64,000 nt of DNA from Rhodococcoides fascians A25f (GCF_000760935.2 NZ_CP049744.1:2531001-2595000), one strand, 5' to 3'. Numbered from the stretch's first letter, positions 19,353 through 30,153 are shown. Numbers and translations are program-made. Notes: generated by a model not told the origin, from the sequence alone.

Positions 19353-20606
19353 ATGACGCCCCCGCACAACTACCTCGCCGTAATCAAGGTCGTCGGCATC
19401 GGCGGCGGCGGCGTGAACGCGGTCAACCGCATGATCGAACAGGGACTCAAGGGAGTCGAGTTCATCGCGGTCAACACCGACGCTCAGGCCTTGCTGATGA
19501 GTGACGCAGACGTCAAGCTCGACGTGGGCCGCGAGCTGACCCGCGGACTCGGCGCAGGTGCCGATCCCGAGGTGGGTCGCCGCGCAGCAGACGATCACAA
19601 GGACGAGATCGAAGAGGTGCTCAAGGGTGCCGACATGGTCTTCGTCACCGCAGGAGAGGGCGGCGGCACCGGTACCGGCGGCGCTCCCGTCGTAGCCAAC
19701 ATCGCTCGCAAGCTCGGCGCACTGACCGTCGGCGTCGTCACTCGGCCGTTCTCTTTCGAGGGCAAGCGTCGCGGCGGACAGGCCGATACCGGCATCCAGC
19801 AGCTTCGTGAGTCCTGCGACACGCTCATCGTCATCCCCAACGACCGCTTGCTCCAGCTCGGCGATGCAGCGGTGAGCCTCATGGATGCATTCCGCAGCGC
19901 CGACGAGGTTCTGCTCAACGGCGTCCAGGGCATCACCGACCTCATCACCACCCCGGGCCTGATCAACGTCGACTTCGCCGACGTCAAGGGCGTCATGTCC
20001 GGCGCAGGCAGTGCGCTGATGGGCATCGGCTCCTCCCGCGGCGAAGGTCGCGCGATCAAGGCCGCCGAATCGGCGATCAACTCGCCGCTGCTCGAGGCTT
20101 CGATGGAAGGCGCACGCGGAGTGCTCCTGTCCATCGCCGGCGGCTCGGACCTCGGTCTGTTCGAGATCAACGAGGCTGCGTCGCTGGTGCAGGAAGCAGC
20201 CCACATCGACGCCAACATCATCTTCGGAACGGTCATCGACGATTCGCTCGGCGACGAGGTTCGGGTGACCGTCATCGCCGCAGGCTTCGACGGCGGCACC
20301 CCGACGCGCCGCCCGGTCGAAGCGGCAACGTCCACACGCGGTCCGATCGGATCGGCCCGCTCCGGTGAGGTGTCCTCGCGCACGAACGAGAGCTCCGAAG
20401 GTGCTGTGTTCCGTGACCCGGTCGGTGCACCGAGTGGCAGCAGCCTGCCGCCGCTGAACTCGTCGAGCTCGTCCAACCGCGAGTCGTCCAGCCGGGAATC
20501 CGGCGGCGGGCAGGGCCGCGAGGGTGTCGGCTCCGGCCGTCGAGTGCCGATCGCCGAGGACGAGGGCGAAGACGAAGTCGACGTGCCGTCCTTCATGCGG
20601 CGGTGA
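19353..20606 (+). CDS. ftsZ: Cell-division tubulin homologue FtsZ
   Basis: GTPase that polymerises into the Z-ring. The 417-residue product has [17 protein letters not shown] at the N-terminus, the tubulin signature GGGTGTG (103-109), RPFSFEG, and the T7 synergy loop NVDFADVK (205-212). After about residue 320 comes a disordered Ser/Arg/Gly linker, then the conserved actinobacterial C-terminal peptide [10 protein letters not shown] that binds SepF and other partners. The ATG at 19353 is preceded by GGAAGGCGAGAG. Its stop overlaps the GTG of pgeF by four bases. Confidence 0.99.
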   Translation: MTPPHNYLAVIKVVGIGGGGVNAVNRMIEQGLKGVEFIAVNTDAQALLMSDADVKLDVGRELTRGLGAGADPEVGRRAADDHKDEIEEVLKGADMVFVTAGEGGGTGTGGAPVVANIARKLGALTVGVVTRPFSFEGKRRGGQADTGIQQLRESCDTLIVIPNDRLLQLGDAAVSLMDAFRSADEVLLNGVQGITDLITTPGLINVDFADVKGVMSGAGSALMGIGSSRGEGRAIKAAESAINSPLLEASMEGARGVLLSIAGGSDLGLFEINEAASLVQEAAHIDANIIFGTVIDDSLGDEVRVTVIAAGFDGGTPTRRPVEAATSTRGPIGSARSGEVSSRTNESSEGAVFRDPVGAPSGSSLPPLNSSSSSNRESSSRESGGGQGREGVGSGRRVPIAEDEGEDEVDVPSFMRR

Positions 20607-21370
20607 GCGGTACCGCATCCGCTGTTCCGTTCCGCGTTCGACGCGTCTCGACCACGAGAGCGGGCGGTGTCTCGGCACCCCCGTTCGACACTTTCAATCT
20701 CGGCGATCACGTCGGCGACGATCCGTCGGCCGTCGAGGCCAACCGCCGTCGTCTCGGCGAGAGATTGGGAATGGGAGTCGAGCGGCTCGTCTTCATGGAA
20801 CAGGTTCACGGACGCACCGTCACGGTGGTCGACGGTCCCGTAGCCGAGCCGGTGGCGATGACCGATGCATTGGTGACGACGCAGCGTGACCTCGGGCTGG
20901 TCGTGTTGACCGCCGATTGTGTACCGATCCTGCTCTCCGACGAGGAGGCCGGAGTGATCGCCGCTGTGCACGCAGGCCGGGTCGGTGCGCGTATCGGCAT
21001 CGTTCCTCGGGTCGTGGAGGCCATGGTCGAGCTCGGTGCAGTGCCCGCGAGGATCGGTGCATTTCTCGGCCCGGCCGCGAGTGGACGCCAGTACGAGGTG
21101 CCCGCAGCGATGCGCGCGGACGTCGACAAGCATCTCCCCGGCAGCGCGACGACGACGGTTCGCAACACACCGGGACTCGACATCCCCGCCGGTGTCCGGG
21201 CCCAACTGCTCGCGGCGGGAGTGTCCGCAGTGGCGCAGGATCCGCGCTGCACCATCGAGGACAGAACTCTGTTCAGCCACCGCCGGGAAGGGTCGACCGG
21301 CCGGATCGCCAGCGTGGTGTGGATGGACAGTGCATCGACGGACGATCGGCCCGCAGCGGTCGATCGCTGA
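20603..21370 (+). CDS. pgeF: Peptidoglycan editing factor PgeF (YfiH / laccase-domain family)
   Basis: Multicopper-oxidase-like fold of the YfiH family, 255 residues. The metal/active-site triad is visible: H69 in EQVHG, C106 in TADCVP and H123 in AAVHAG. E. coli PgeF removes wrongly incorporated residues from cell-wall precursors, and related proteins have been shown to have purine nucleoside phosphorylase activity; which applies here cannot be told. The usual W after AAVHAG is replaced (AAVHAGRVG). The GTG start overlaps the ftsZ stop, the conserved arrangement in actinobacteria (Rv2149c). Confidence 0.9.
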   Translation: MSGTASAVPFRVRRVSTTRAGGVSAPPFDTFNLGDHVGDDPSAVEANRRRLGERLGMGVERLVFMEQVHGRTVTVVDGPVAEPVAMTDALVTTQRDLGLVVLTADCVPILLSDEEAGVIAAVHAGRVGARIGIVPRVVEAMVELGAVPARIGAFLGPAASGRQYEVPAAMRADVDKHLPGSATTTVRNTPGLDIPAGVRAQLLAAGVSAVAQDPRCTIEDRTLFSHRREGSTGRIASVVWMDSASTDDRPAAVDR

Positions 21371-21389
21371 GACGGCAGAAGGGGATGTC

Positions 21390-22148
21390 ATGAGCGAACC
21401 CATCGATGATGGCGGGCCGGTCGCGGACCGTGCGGTCGAGATCGAGACAGCGTTGACGTCGGTGCGCGAGCGGTTGCGCCGCGCCTGTGTCGATGCAGGC
21501 CGGACGCCCGCTGACGTGGCCCTGCTGCCTGTGACCAAGTTCTTTCCGGCGTCGGACGTGCGCACCCTGTACCGGCTCGGTTGCCGCGACTTCGGCGAAT
21601 CCCGAGAGCAGGACGCATCGCCGACGGTTGCCGAGACGGCCGAGGATTTTCTCCCCGATCCGCCGCGGTGGCACATGATCGGGCACCTGCAGCGAAACAA
21701 GGCGAAGTCCGTCGCGGCCTGGGCCCATTCCATCCATTCGGTGGACAGTGCGAGGCTCGTGGCGGCGCTGTCGAAAGCGACCGTATCCGCGCTCGACGAG
21801 GGTGTGCGTCGGTCGGAACTCGACGTGCTTCTTCAGGTCAGTCTCGACGGCGATGTGCACCGCGGAGGCGTCGAACGTGACGAACTCCACGAGCTGGCCG
21901 AGGCTGTGTCGAACGCAGCAGGGTTGCGTCTGGTGGGGTTGATGGCGGTGCCGCCTCTCGACGCCGAACCGGAGGCCGCGTTCGCCGACCTCGAGAATCT
22001 CCACCATCGTCTGTTGCTCGATCATCCCGAGGCGCTCGAGCTGTCTGCCGGTATGACTGGAGACCTGGAAGCTGCTGTGCGCCACGGATCGACGTGCGTG
22101 CGTGTCGGTACCGCAATACTCGGGGCCCGGCCGATAACCTCGCAATAA
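21390..22148 (+). CDS. YggS-family PLP-binding protein (PLP homeostasis)
   Basis: 252-residue alanine-racemase-like barrel protein (Rv2148c by position). The PLP-binding lysine is K50 in LLPVTKFFPASDV. The family motifs RDFGESREQDA, WHMIGHLQRNKAK and the late LSAGMTGDLEAAVRHGSTCVRVGTA with IFG-like GTAILGAR are present. YggS/PLPHP proteins bind pyridoxal phosphate and affect amino-acid pools; no catalytic reaction is established. The ATG at 21390 follows AGAAGGGG and lies 19 bases after pgeF. The frame is open upstream, but only as a shadow of pgeF. Confidence 0.92.
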   Translation: MSEPIDDGGPVADRAVEIETALTSVRERLRRACVDAGRTPADVALLPVTKFFPASDVRTLYRLGCRDFGESREQDASPTVAETAEDFLPDPPRWHMIGHLQRNKAKSVAAWAHSIHSVDSARLVAALSKATVSALDEGVRRSELDVLLQVSLDGDVHRGGVERDELHELAEAVSNAAGLRLVGLMAVPPLDAEPEAAFADLENLHHRLLLDHPEALELSAGMTGDLEAAVRHGSTCVRVGTAILGARPITSQ

Positions 22149-22230
22149 CAGTCCACGGATCACATCAGTCACAACAGACACTTGCGAACCTGGGGATCGA
22201 CGGTAGACACACTCCACGGAAGGCAGAACG

Positions 22231-22878
22231 ATGAGCACCCTGCACAAGTTCAAGGCGTACTTCGGCATGGTTCCGCTCGCCGACTACGAGGACGACTACC
22301 TCGACGATCCGGACGCGCGGCGCAGCTCCCGTGGTGGGCGTGACAGCTACGACGACATCGACGAGCGTGAGTTCGTGAAGCCGTCGTTCGGTGGATCTCG
22401 GCACGCTCAACTCGACGACGACTACGACGATTACGAGGCTCCTCGGCCGGCGGCCACCCTGGCCCCGATCGGTGGCCGAGGACGTACATCGGCACCGTCG
22501 ACCCGAGGTACGGCCACTCGCGGAGCACTGGCCATGGACACCCGTATGGATGTGCGGGCGGAAACTCGGCGCAGCCCGATCGTCGACGACGGTGGTCCGC
22601 TGTCGAAGATCACCACGCTGCGTCCGCGCGACTACAGCGAGGCCCGCACCATCGGCGAGCGTTTCCGCGACGGCACTCCGGTGATCATGGACCTGGTGGA
22701 GATGAGCAACGCGGACGCCAAGCGACTGGTCGATTTTGCTGCCGGTCTGGCCTTTGCGCTCCGTGGTTCGTTCGACAAGGTAGCGACGAAGGTCTTTCTG
22801 CTGTCGCCCGCCGACGTCGATGTATCGCCGCAGGAGCGCAGGCGCATCGCTGAGACCGGTTTCTACAGTCAGCAGTGA
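22231..22878 (+). CDS. sepF: Cell-division protein SepF
   Basis: FtsZ-binding membrane-tethering protein of 215 residues. The N-terminal amphipathic membrane helix ([19 protein letters not shown]) is conserved. A long acidic/Arg-rich disordered linker follows (about 20-120), then the globular SepF (DUF552) domain, about 125-210, beginning [19 protein letters not shown]. In actinobacteria, which lack FtsA, SepF is the main membrane anchor and binds the FtsZ C-terminal peptide, here [12 protein letters not shown] at 22231 after GGAAGG. The 82-base gap from the YggS gene may hold a promoter. Confidence 0.96.
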   Translation: MSTLHKFKAYFGMVPLADYEDDYLDDPDARRSSRGGRDSYDDIDEREFVKPSFGGSRHAQLDDDYDDYEAPRPAATLAPIGGRGRTSAPSTRGTATRGALAMDTRMDVRAETRRSPIVDDGGPLSKITTLRPRDYSEARTIGERFRDGTPVIMDLVEMSNADAKRLVDFAAGLAFALRGSFDKVATKVFLLSPADVDVSPQERRRIAETGFYSQQ

Positions 22879-22960
22879 GAGTTTCTCTGTTCGGAGCGGT
22901 AGTTCGAGGCTGTGACCAGCGCACTTTGCTCAGCCTGGCGAAGTCAGGCAGAGTATAGCC

Positions 22961-23248
22961 GTGATCGTGTTCACGGTGATCAACATCGTATTGTTTCTTT
23001 TCTGGCTCCTTCTCATCGGTCGAATCATCGTCGAGTTCATCAGGACTTTTGCGAGAGATTGGCAACCGACGGGAGTGGTCGTCATCTTGCTCGAGGCGAT
23101 CTTCACGGTTACCGACCCGCCGGTGAAGCTTCTCCGCAGGATCATTCCGCCGCTCAACCTCGGTGGAGTTCGGCTGGATCTGTCCATCATGGTCCTGCTG
23201 TTCGTCGTCTTCATCGCGTGGAATGTGACCAGCAGTCTCGCGGCCTGA
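22961..23248 (+). CDS. YggT-family membrane protein
   Basis: 95-residue protein with two hydrophobic helices (about 2-22 and 76-93) around a polar loop containing TDPPVKLLRRIIPPL, the family signature. Matches M. tuberculosis Rv2146c in place and length. The GTG at 22961 gives the family-length N-terminus. A -10-like TATAGC (22953-22958) ends two bases before it, so the transcript may be leaderless from the next in-frame GTG at 22967. Function is not established; the genomic link to sepF and wag31 suggests a role in polar growth or division. Confidence 0.88.
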   Translation: MIVFTVINIVLFLFWLLLIGRIIVEFIRTFARDWQPTGVVVILLEAIFTVTDPPVKLLRRIIPPLNLGGVRLDLSIMVLLFVVFIAWNVTSSLAA

Positions 23249-23274
23249 GGCCGAAGATGGAATGTTAGAACGTA

Positions 23275-23297
23275 GGACGCGCGCAAGCTGCGTGTCC
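23275..23297 (+). terminator. Weak hairpin between the YggT gene and wag31
   Basis: GGACGCGC (23275-23282) pairs with GCGTGTCC (23290-23297) with one G-U wobble and a 7-base loop, 26 bases after the YggT stop. It lacks a U-tract. Further down, TATAAC at 23357-23362 is a plausible -10 for wag31, giving a leader of about 40 bases; no convincing -35 is seen. Confidence 0.45.
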
Positions 23298-23407
23298 TGT
23301 GTGACAGAATGGACGCCAGTTACAGTTTGATTGTTCTGCACTCGCGCGGAATGGCATATAACTGAATGCTTGCTCTACCGCCCCAAGACGCGTGAAGGGA
23401 TCCTTCC

Positions 23408-24259
23408 ATGCCGCTGACTCCAGCTGATGTGCACAACGTAGCGTTCAGCAAGCCGCCTATCGGTAAGCGTGGTTACAACGAAGACGAGGTCGACGCTTTC
23501 CTCGACCTCGTCGAGCAAGAGTTGTCGCGACTGATCGAGGAGAACGCCGACCTCCGCCAGCGAGTCGGTGAGCTCGATCAGGAGCTCGCGGACGCCAAGA
23601 GCTCGGTTCGGCAGAACCCGCAGCCCGCTCAGGTCGCGGCACCGAAGGTCGAGCCGCCGCGCCCGGTGGATCCCCCGAAGCCCGCGCCTGTGGTTCAGCA
23701 GCCTGCACCGGTCGCACCCGTTGCCGCAGCCCCGCAGCAGAGTGGCGACTCCAACATGCAGGCCGCCAAGATCCTCGGCCTCGCTCAGGAGATGGCCGAT
23801 CGTCTCACCGGTGATGCCAAGTCGGAGTCCGAGCAGCTGCTCGGCAACGCTCGCACCAACGCCGAGCGTCTGGTGTCCGATGCCCGCACGCGTTCCGAGT
23901 CGATGATGTCCGAGGCTCGGCAGAAGTCCGAGTCGCTGCTCTCCGATGCACAGACGCGCTCCGAGACCCAGCTTCGTCAGGCCAAGGAGAAGGCCGACGC
24001 ACTGCAGGCCGACGCCGAGCGCAAGCACACCGAGATCATGGCGACGATCAACCAGCAGCGCTCCGTTCTCGAAGGCCGCATCGAGCAGCTCAAGACGTTC
24101 GAGCGCGAATACCGGGTGCGCCTCAAGTCGTACCTCGAATCTCAGCTCGAAGAGCTCGAGAATCGTTCGTCGGCTCTGCCTGTCGACAACGGCCAGGACA
24201 ACTTCAACCAGGACAACCAGTCGTCCGGTTACAGCCAGTCGTACGCCAAGGGCAACTGA
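23408..24259 (+). CDS. wag31: Polar growth protein Wag31 (DivIVA)
   Basis: Coiled-coil protein of 283 residues that marks the cell poles and organises tip growth and cell-wall synthesis in Actinobacteria. The N-terminal DivIVA domain (1-60) contains [31 protein letters not shown], followed by a Pro/Val/Ala-rich linker (about 68-117) and a long coiled coil (about 118-240) with repeated S-E/D-A-R heptads. The C-terminal tail is Asn/Gln/Ser-rich. ATG at 23408. The nearby leader has its own probable -10, and a strong terminator follows, so it is likely transcribed alone. Confidence 0.97.
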   Translation: MPLTPADVHNVAFSKPPIGKRGYNEDEVDAFLDLVEQELSRLIEENADLRQRVGELDQELADAKSSVRQNPQPAQVAAPKVEPPRPVDPPKPAPVVQQPAPVAPVAAAPQQSGDSNMQAAKILGLAQEMADRLTGDAKSESEQLLGNARTNAERLVSDARTRSESMMSEARQKSESLLSDAQTRSETQLRQAKEKADALQADAERKHTEIMATINQQRSVLEGRIEQLKTFEREYRVRLKSYLESQLEELENRSSALPVDNGQDNFNQDNQSSGYSQSYAKGN

Positions 24260-24275
24260 CGCTCCACTGCGTCCG

Positions 24276-24303
24276 CCGACGCTGCCGATGACGGCAGCGT
24301 CGG
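24276..24303 (+). terminator. Strong hairpin terminator after wag31
   Basis: A perfect 12-bp stem (24276-24287 with 24292-24303) around a 4-base loop, 17 bases after the wag31 stop. It is GC-rich with no U-tract. Confidence 0.8.
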
Positions 24304-24340
24304 ACCCGGCTGTCATGGCGAATGGTGAGCGAGGAATCCC

Positions 24341-24517
24341 GTGTTGGTCCTGACTCTCGGCGCAGCGGCGATCGGTTTCGGATTCTTGGTTCTCGCCCTG
24401 ATGACGGGGTCCGTCGTGTGGGCCTGGGCGTGCATAGTGGTGTGCATCCTCGGAGCGATTCTGCTTCTGGTCGGCGCGCTCACCGGCCGTCGACCACCGC
24501 CGGAACTCGACAGGTAG
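24341..24517 (+). CDS. 58-residue two-helix membrane protein (Rv2144c-like)
   Basis: Short frame beginning GTG-TTG-GTC at 24341 and ending TAG at 24515-24517, with GAGGAA a few bases upstream. The product is almost entirely two hydrophobic helices (about 3-20 and 23-46) followed by a short GRRPPPELDR tail. The product is too short for routine gene calls, but the good ribosome-binding site, hydrophobic pattern and position after wag31 support it. M. tuberculosis has a small membrane protein, Rv2144c, in this place. Function unknown. Confidence 0.65.
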   Translation: MLVLTLGAAAIGFGFLVLALMTGSVVWAWACIVVCILGAILLLVGALTGRRPPPELDR

Positions 24518-24540
24518 CATCTCTTTCAGGACAGGTATGT

Positions 24541-24802
24541 TCAGGCGTCGATCCGGCCATCACCGGGGAGCCTTCGGAAGAACGACGTCGATGCGAAGCG
24601 CCGAGGTGTTTCGGATGGACGTTCAGTAGAACCGAACGGGTGAGCCCGTCACAGCTCACGTGGAGTGGCTCGCTCCGACGGCAGGAACGTCGAGTGCGAG
24701 CAAGCGGGGTGGTACCGCGGTATCGGCGTCCAGATCGTCGAATGTCGTCCCCGTGCCAACAGATGTCGCGTCTCGTACGCGTCCGGCACGGAGGAGACAG
24801 AT
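24541..24802 (+). promoter_or_regulatory. Isoleucine T-box riboswitch of ileS (translational type)
   Basis: The leader carries the T-box consensus GGGGTGGTACCGCGG (24706-24720), whose bulge pairs with the uncharged tRNA acceptor end. Upstream a small hairpin presents an ATC triplet (24559-24561) between CCGG arms, fitting an isoleucine specifier in the ultra-short Stem I class described for actinobacterial ileS. CCGTGCC (24751-24757) is complementary to GGCACGG (24785-24791), which abuts the Shine-Dalgarno GGAGGA (24790-24795). This pairing would hide the ribosome site unless uncharged tRNA-Ile binds. No terminator is seen, so control is probably at translation. Confidence 0.88.
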
Positions 24803-27800
24803 ATGACAGATTCGAGCTCACGTCCCACGAGCGCGTCGTACCCGCTGGTGGATCTGGCCGAGGGTCGATCGGGAAGTGTTCCGTTCCCTGATCTGGAGCG
24901 CATGGTGCTGCACGAGTGGGCCGAGGACGGTACGTTCCGGGCGAGCATCGACAACCGCGCGGATGCCGAGGAATTCGTCTTCTACGATGGCCCTCCGTTC
25001 GCGAACGGCCTGCCCCACTACGGACATCTGCTCACCGGGTACGTCAAGGATCTCGTTCCGCGTTTCCAGACCATGCGCGGCAAGAAGGTCGAGCGTCGGT
25101 TCGGTTGGGACTGCCACGGTCTGCCCGCAGAGCTGGAAGCGGAGAAGCAGCTCGGCATCAAGGACAAGTCCGAGATCGACGAAATGGGCCTGGCGAAGTT
25201 CAACGCCTACTGCAAGCAGTCGGTACTGCAGTACACCGACGAGTGGCGCGACTACGTCACCCGGCAGGCGCGGTGGGTCGATTTCGACAACGACTACAAG
25301 ACCCTCGACGTCGACTTCATGGAGTCCGTCATGTGGGCGTTCAAGACGCTGCACGACAAAGGCTTGATCTACCAGGGCTACCGAGTTCTGCCGTACAGCT
25401 GGTACGAGCAGACGCCCTTGTCCAATCAGGAGACCCGCCTGGACGACGCATACAAGATGCGTCAGGATCCCGCGGTCACCGTCACGATGCCGTTGACGGC
25501 TCCCGGCTCACCGCTGGACGGCGCGAACGCACTGATCTGGACCACCACTCCGTGGACCCTTCCGTCCAACTTGGCGATCGCGGTGCACCCCGATGTGCAT
25601 TACGTGCAGGTGCGAGGCACGGACGGTGAGCGTTACGTGCTTGCCGCTGCGCGTCTTCCGCACTACGCGAAGGAACTGGGGGAGGAGCCGGAGGTGCTCT
25701 CGGAGCACACCGGCACCGAGTTGGTCGGACTCGCCTACGCACCGCCGTACGACTTCTTTCTCGGCCACGAGAACGCGCACCGCGTGCTGCAGGCCGACTA
25801 CGTCACCACCGATTCGGGCACCGGAATCGTGCACCTCGCACCCGCTTTCGGTGAAGAGGACATGGACGTCGCCACCGCGAACGGTATCGAGGTGGTGCAA
25901 CCCCTCGACGCGGGCGGAAAGTTCACCTCGCTGGTGCCGCCGTACGAGGGTCTGATGGTGTTCGATGCCAACCCGGTGATCATCAAGGACCTCAAGGCCT
26001 CGGGCCGCCTGCTGCGGCACGAGACCATCGAGCACTCGTACCCGCACAGCTGGCGCAGCGGTCAGCCGCTGATCTACATGGCGGTTCCGTCGTGGTTCGT
26101 CGCGGTCACCAAGTTCCGTGATCGAATGGTCGAGCTCAACCAGGAGATCACCTGGGTGCCCGAGCACATCAAGGACGGCCAGTTCGGCAAGTGGCTCGAA
26201 GGTGCACGAGACTGGAACATCAGCCGAAACCGATACTGGGGCAGCCCCATTCCGGCCTGGACGTCCGACGACCCCGCCTACCCTCGTCTCGACGTGTACG
26301 GCAGCCTGGACGAGCTCGAGCGTGACTTCGGTGTGCGTCCGACGGATCTGCATCGTCCGTACATCGACGACCTGACGCGACCCAACCCGGACGACCCGAC
26401 CGGCAAGTCCACGATGCGTCGCGTTCCCGAGGTGCTGGACTGCTGGTTCGAGTCGGGCTCGATGCCGTACGCACAGGTGCATTTCCCGTTCGAGAACGAG
26501 GAATGGTTCTCCACGCACAACCCGGGCGATTTCATCGTCGAGTACAACGGGCAGACCCGCGGCTGGTTCTACACGCTGCACGTGCTGGCGACCGCGCTCT
26601 TCGATCGGCCTGCGTTCAAAACTGTTGCCGCACACGGCATCGTGCTCGGCGACGACGGTCTGAAGATGAGCAAGTCCAAGGGTAACTACCCGGACGTCAA
26701 GGAGGTCTTCGACCGCGACGGCTCCGACGCAATGCGGTGGTTCCTGATGTCGTCACCCATCCTGCGCGGCGGCAACCTGATCGTCACCGAGCAGGGCATC
26801 CGCGAGGGCGTGCGGCAGGCACTGCTGCCGATCTGGAATGCGTGGAGCTTCCTTCAGCTCTACGCCTCGACGCCCGGCCAGTGGCGTACCGATTCGCCGC
26901 ACGTGCTCGATCGCTACGTTCTCGCCAAGCTGTCGGCCACCCGCGACGCGATCACCGATGCGCTCGAGGGCAACGACATCGCCGGTGCCTGCGACGAGCT
27001 GCGCACGTTCTGCGATGCACTGACCAATTGGTATGTGCGACGGTCTCGTTCGCGGTTCTGGAGCGAGGACGCCGACGCGATCGACACCCTGCACACCGTG
27101 CTCGAGGTGCTCACGCGCATCGCAGCTCCGTTGCTTCCGCTGATCAGCGAAGTGGTGTGGCGGGGCTTGACCGGTGGCCGCTCGGTGCACCTGACGGATT
27201 GGCCCGAGGCCGACGAACTGCCGTCGGATCCGGAACTCGTCGAGAGCATGGACGAGGTTCGTACCGTGTGCTCCACCGTGCTGGGTCTGCGTAAGGCGCA
27301 GAACCTGCGAGTGCGGTTGCCGCTGCCCGAGGTGACGGTTGCCGCCGCCGATGCGGAGCGCCTGCGTCCGTTCGTCGACATCATCGCCGACGAGGTCAAC
27401 GTCAAGAAGGTCGACCTCACCGAAGACGTTGCCGTACACGGAAAGTTCGAGCTCGTCGTCAACGCGCGTGCTGCGGGCCCGCGTATGGGCAAGGACGTCC
27501 AGAAGGTGATCAAGGCCGTCAAGGCAGGCGATTGGGAAGAGGATGCCGACGGTGTCGTGAGCGCAGCAGGAACAGTGCTGCTGCCCGAGGAGTACACCCG
27601 CAAACTCGTTGCGGCCGAGCCGGAATCGACGGCACCACTGCCCGGTAACGCCGGTCTGGTGGTGCTCGATTCCGCCGTCACCGAGGAGCTGGAGGCGGAG
27701 GGCTGGGCCAAGGATCGCATCCGAGAACTACAGGACGCGCGTCGTAATCACGGACTCGACGTCTCGGACCGTATCGACATCGTCATCGAGGTGCCCGAGC

Positions 27801-27940
27801 ACCGACAGGCATGGCTGGACACTCACCGGGATCTGATCGCGCGCGAGGTGCTCGCACACTCCCTCGTCGACGGACGCGTCGGAGACGACGGCAGCGATCT
27901 CGGTGAAGGAGTTCGGGCAGCGGTCACGAAGTCGTCGTGA
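24803..27940 (+). CDS. ileS: Isoleucyl-tRNA synthetase IleRS (long, eukaryote-like type)
   Basis: Class I synthetase of 1,045 residues charging tRNA-Ile. The HIGH motif appears as HYGH (72-75) and KMSKS at 621-625. Between them is the CP1 editing domain with [15 protein letters not shown]. The C-terminal half holds the anticodon-binding domain. The length and lack of the bacterial C-terminal zinc motif mark the type 2 enzyme, which in other organisms is naturally less sensitive to mupirocin. The ATG at 24803 is used because GGAGGA precedes it at the end of the T-box; the frame is open upstream only through the leader. Its stop overlaps the def GTG. Confidence 0.97.
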   Translation: MTDSSSRPTSASYPLVDLAEGRSGSVPFPDLERMVLHEWAEDGTFRASIDNRADAEEFVFYDGPPFANGLPHYGHLLTGYVKDLVPRFQTMRGKKVERRFGWDCHGLPAELEAEKQLGIKDKSEIDEMGLAKFNAYCKQSVLQYTDEWRDYVTRQARWVDFDNDYKTLDVDFMESVMWAFKTLHDKGLIYQGYRVLPYSWYEQTPLSNQETRLDDAYKMRQDPAVTVTMPLTAPGSPLDGANALIWTTTPWTLPSNLAIAVHPDVHYVQVRGTDGERYVLAAARLPHYAKELGEEPEVLSEHTGTELVGLAYAPPYDFFLGHENAHRVLQADYVTTDSGTGIVHLAPAFGEEDMDVATANGIEVVQPLDAGGKFTSLVPPYEGLMVFDANPVIIKDLKASGRLLRHETIEHSYPHSWRSGQPLIYMAVPSWFVAVTKFRDRMVELNQEITWVPEHIKDGQFGKWLEGARDWNISRNRYWGSPIPAWTSDDPAYPRLDVYGSLDELERDFGVRPTDLHRPYIDDLTRPNPDDPTGKSTMRRVPEVLDCWFESGSMPYAQVHFPFENEEWFSTHNPGDFIVEYNGQTRGWFYTLHVLATALFDRPAFKTVAAHGIVLGDDGLKMSKSKGNYPDVKEVFDRDGSDAMRWFLMSSPILRGGNLIVTEQGIREGVRQALLPIWNAWSFLQLYASTPGQWRTDSPHVLDRYVLAKLSATRDAITDALEGNDIAGACDELRTFCDALTNWYVRRSRSRFWSEDADAIDTLHTVLEVLTRIAAPLLPLISEVVWRGLTGGRSVHLTDWPEADELPSDPELVESMDEVRTVCSTVLGLRKAQNLRVRLPLPEVTVAAADAERLRPFVDIIADEVNVKKVDLTEDVAVHGKFELVVNARAAGPRMGKDVQKVIKAVKAGDWEEDADGVVSAAGTVLLPEEYTRKLVAAEPESTAPLPGNAGLVVLDSAVTEELEAEGWAKDRIRELQDARRNHGLDVSDRIDIVIEVPEHRQAWLDTHRDLIAREVLAHSLVDGRVGDDGSDLGEGVRAAVTKSS

Positions 27941-27966
27941 GTGAAGGGCATGTGAGTGAAGGGCAT
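27937..27966 (+). repeat. 15-bp tandem duplication at the def start
   Basis: GTGAGTGAAGGGCAT occurs twice back to back (27937-27951 and 27952-27966) and is followed by another GTG at 27967. Each copy carries a GTG start and a GAAGGG that can act as ribosome-binding site for the next GTG. Confidence 0.9.
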
Positions 27967-28611
27967 GTGACCGAGGAGGCGGTGGTCGGTGCCGTTCACG
28001 AGCTCCTCGCCGGAGCTCGCGGTGGCGTAGTGCCGATCGTCGCGGCCGGCGACCCGGTTCTACGGTCGCGGGCAGCGGCGTACGACGGGCAACTCGACGC
28101 CGACACGTTCGCGGAGTTGGTCGAGGTGATGCGGGCGACGATGCACGCCGCACCGGGCGTCGGTCTCGCTGCGCCGCAGATCGGTATTCCGCTGCAGATT
28201 GCGGTGATCGAGGATCTGTTCGACGTCGGTGAGGCTGTCGCTCGTGCGAGAGAGCGCACGCCGCTGCCGTTCCGAGTGTTGGTCAATCCCCGGTACGCGC
28301 CGGTGGGGTCGAGGACGGCAGGTTTCTACGAGGGGTGCCTCAGCGTTCCCGGCTACCAGGCCGTCGTGAGCCGGGCAGCCGAGGTACGGCTCGCGTGCAC
28401 CGACGAATTCGGTCGAAAGGTCGACGAGGTGGTCCGCGGCTGGCCGGCCCGAATCGTTGCTCACGAGACCGACCACCTCGGCGGAACGCTGTACATCGAC
28501 ATCGCGCACACCCGATCGTTGACCACGACCGAGAACTACGGTGCACTGTGGTCGGATCCGACACCCGAACGCGCTGGTCAGGCGCTCGGCTTCACCGTCG
28601 ATCCTCGCTGA
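27937..28611 (+). CDS. def: Peptide deformylase
   Basis: Metalloenzyme removing the N-formyl group from nascent proteins. The 224-residue product has the three family motifs GVGLAAPQ (74-81), EGCLSVPG (132-139) and HETDH (176-180), supplying the Cys and two His metal ligands and the catalytic Glu. Actinobacteria often carry more than one def, and this one may be the second copy. The start region holds a 15-base tandem duplication giving three in-frame GTG starts (27937, 27952 and 27967); the first overlaps the ileS stop. The N-terminal residues before the deformylase fold (about 1-30) are not conserved. Confidence 0.95.
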   Translation: MSEGHVSEGHVTEEAVVGAVHELLAGARGGVVPIVAAGDPVLRSRAAAYDGQLDADTFAELVEVMRATMHAAPGVGLAAPQIGIPLQIAVIEDLFDVGEAVARARERTPLPFRVLVNPRYAPVGSRTAGFYEGCLSVPGYQAVVSRAAEVRLACTDEFGRKVDEVVRGWPARIVAHETDHLGGTLYIDIAHTRSLTTTENYGALWSDPTPERAGQALGFTVDPR

Positions 28612-28613
28612 CT

Positions 28614-29981
28614 GTGCCGAACATCGCCGACGACACCCTGCGGAGTCGCCGATGGGTGCTGCACCTGGACATGGATGCGTTCTTCGCCTCCGCCGAGCAA
28701 CTGACTCGGCCCACGCTGCGGGGCCGCCCGGTTCTCGTCGGCGGAGCCGGCGGGCGAGGTGTGGTGGCGGGCTGCAGCTATCAGGCGCGTGCGTTCGGAG
28801 CCCGATCGGCGATGCCGATGCATCAGGCACGTCGACTGGTCGGTGCGAGTGCGGTGGTGCTGCCGCCGCGTTTCCCGCTGTACTCGGAGTTGAGTCGGCG
28901 GGGGTTCGAGGCACTACGGGGACCGATGCCCGTTCTCGAACAGCTCTCGATCGACGAGGCCTTCGGCGAGCCGCTCGAATTGGCCGGAGCTTCGGTCGGT
29001 GAGGTCGAGCAATTCTGCGCTGGGCTGCGCGCGCTGATACTCGCCGAGACCGGTTTGGTCGCCTCGATCGGTGCCGGATCGGGAAAGCAGATCGCCAAGA
29101 TCGCGTCGGGCCTGGCGAAGCCCGATGGCATCACCGTCGTCGCCCCTGGAATACAAGCAGAGCTGATGGCGGCCCTGCCGGTGCGGAAGCTGTGGGGTAT
29201 CGGACCGGTGGCAGGAGAACGGTTGCGGCGCTTGGGAATCGATACCATCGGCAAGTTCGTGGCCACCCCTGAGTCCGAGGTGGCGTCGATACTCGGGGCC
29301 ACGATGGGGCCGAGTCTGCATCAGCTGGCGCGCGGCATCGACAATCGCGTGGTGGCCGAGCGGGCCGAGGCCAAGCAGGTCAGCGCCGAAACGACGTTCG
29401 CGCAGGACGTCATCTCCCTCGCTCAGCTACGCCCTGCCATCGAAGCCATCGTCGAATCGACTCATCGCCGGTTGCTGAAGGACGGCCGGGGTGCCAGAAC
29501 CGTGGTGCTCAAACTGCGCAAGTCCGACATGAGCATCATCACCCGATCGGCGACGTTGCCCTACGCGACCGTGGACAAGCAGACGATCGTGGCCACCGCA
29601 CAGCGACTGGCGGTCGATCCCGTCGACGTCGGACCGATCCGGCTGGTCGGGGTCGGCCTGGCCGGGCTGTCGGCCGTTCGGCAGGGATCTCTGTTTCCCG
29701 AACTCGAACACGAACCGGTCGTGGATGCGGCAGACGCAACGGAGGAGTCGGCCGTGCCGGTGGCGGCCGCCGCGGACGTCGTCGTTCCGGACGGTCCGCG
29801 GTGGCAGCCCGGTATGGACGTCAGGCATCCCGAATTCGGTCACGGCTGGGTGCAGGGTGCCGGGCACGCGGTGGTGACCGTGCGATTCGAGACCCGCACC
29901 ACCGGGCCCGGGACCGCGCGTACCTTTGCCGAATCGGACGAGAACCTGGTCGTCGCCGATGTTCTCGACAGCCTGAAGTGA
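28614..29981 (+). CDS. dinB: DNA polymerase IV, Y family (DinB / Rv1537 DinX type)
   Basis: Translesion DNA polymerase of 455 residues. Catalytic carboxylates are seen in [11 protein letters not shown] (D19, D21) and LSIDEAF (D114, E115). [18 protein letters not shown] and KLWGIGP follow, leading into the thumb with helix-hairpin-helix and the little-finger domain. QGSLF near residue 364 resembles a beta-clamp-binding motif. An extra C-terminal domain of about 60 residues ([13 protein letters not shown]...) is typical of the mycobacterial DinX branch. The GTG at 28614 lies 2 bases after def, and the start is chosen for that. Position after ileS matches Rv1537. Confidence 0.93.
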   Translation: MPNIADDTLRSRRWVLHLDMDAFFASAEQLTRPTLRGRPVLVGGAGGRGVVAGCSYQARAFGARSAMPMHQARRLVGASAVVLPPRFPLYSELSRRGFEALRGPMPVLEQLSIDEAFGEPLELAGASVGEVEQFCAGLRALILAETGLVASIGAGSGKQIAKIASGLAKPDGITVVAPGIQAELMAALPVRKLWGIGPVAGERLRRLGIDTIGKFVATPESEVASILGATMGPSLHQLARGIDNRVVAERAEAKQVSAETTFAQDVISLAQLRPAIEAIVESTHRRLLKDGRGARTVVLKLRKSDMSIITRSATLPYATVDKQTIVATAQRLAVDPVDVGPIRLVGVGLAGLSAVRQGSLFPELEHEPVVDAADATEESAVPVAAAADVVVPDGPRWQPGMDVRHPEFGHGWVQGAGHAVVTVRFETRTTGPGTARTFAESDENLVVADVLDSLK

Positions 29982-30153
29982 GTTGTGGCAGAGCTGAGGA
30001 AACTCTGTGAGGTTTCACAGGTAGGCGTTACGGGTTGTGTCTCGACCGATCCGAGCTGACATAGTGGACTCCGGTCCGAGACGACCACTACCCGCAACGA
30101 CCGACGAGTCACAGAACGATCGAGACGTGACTCAGAGTGAAAAGGACAAGCAC

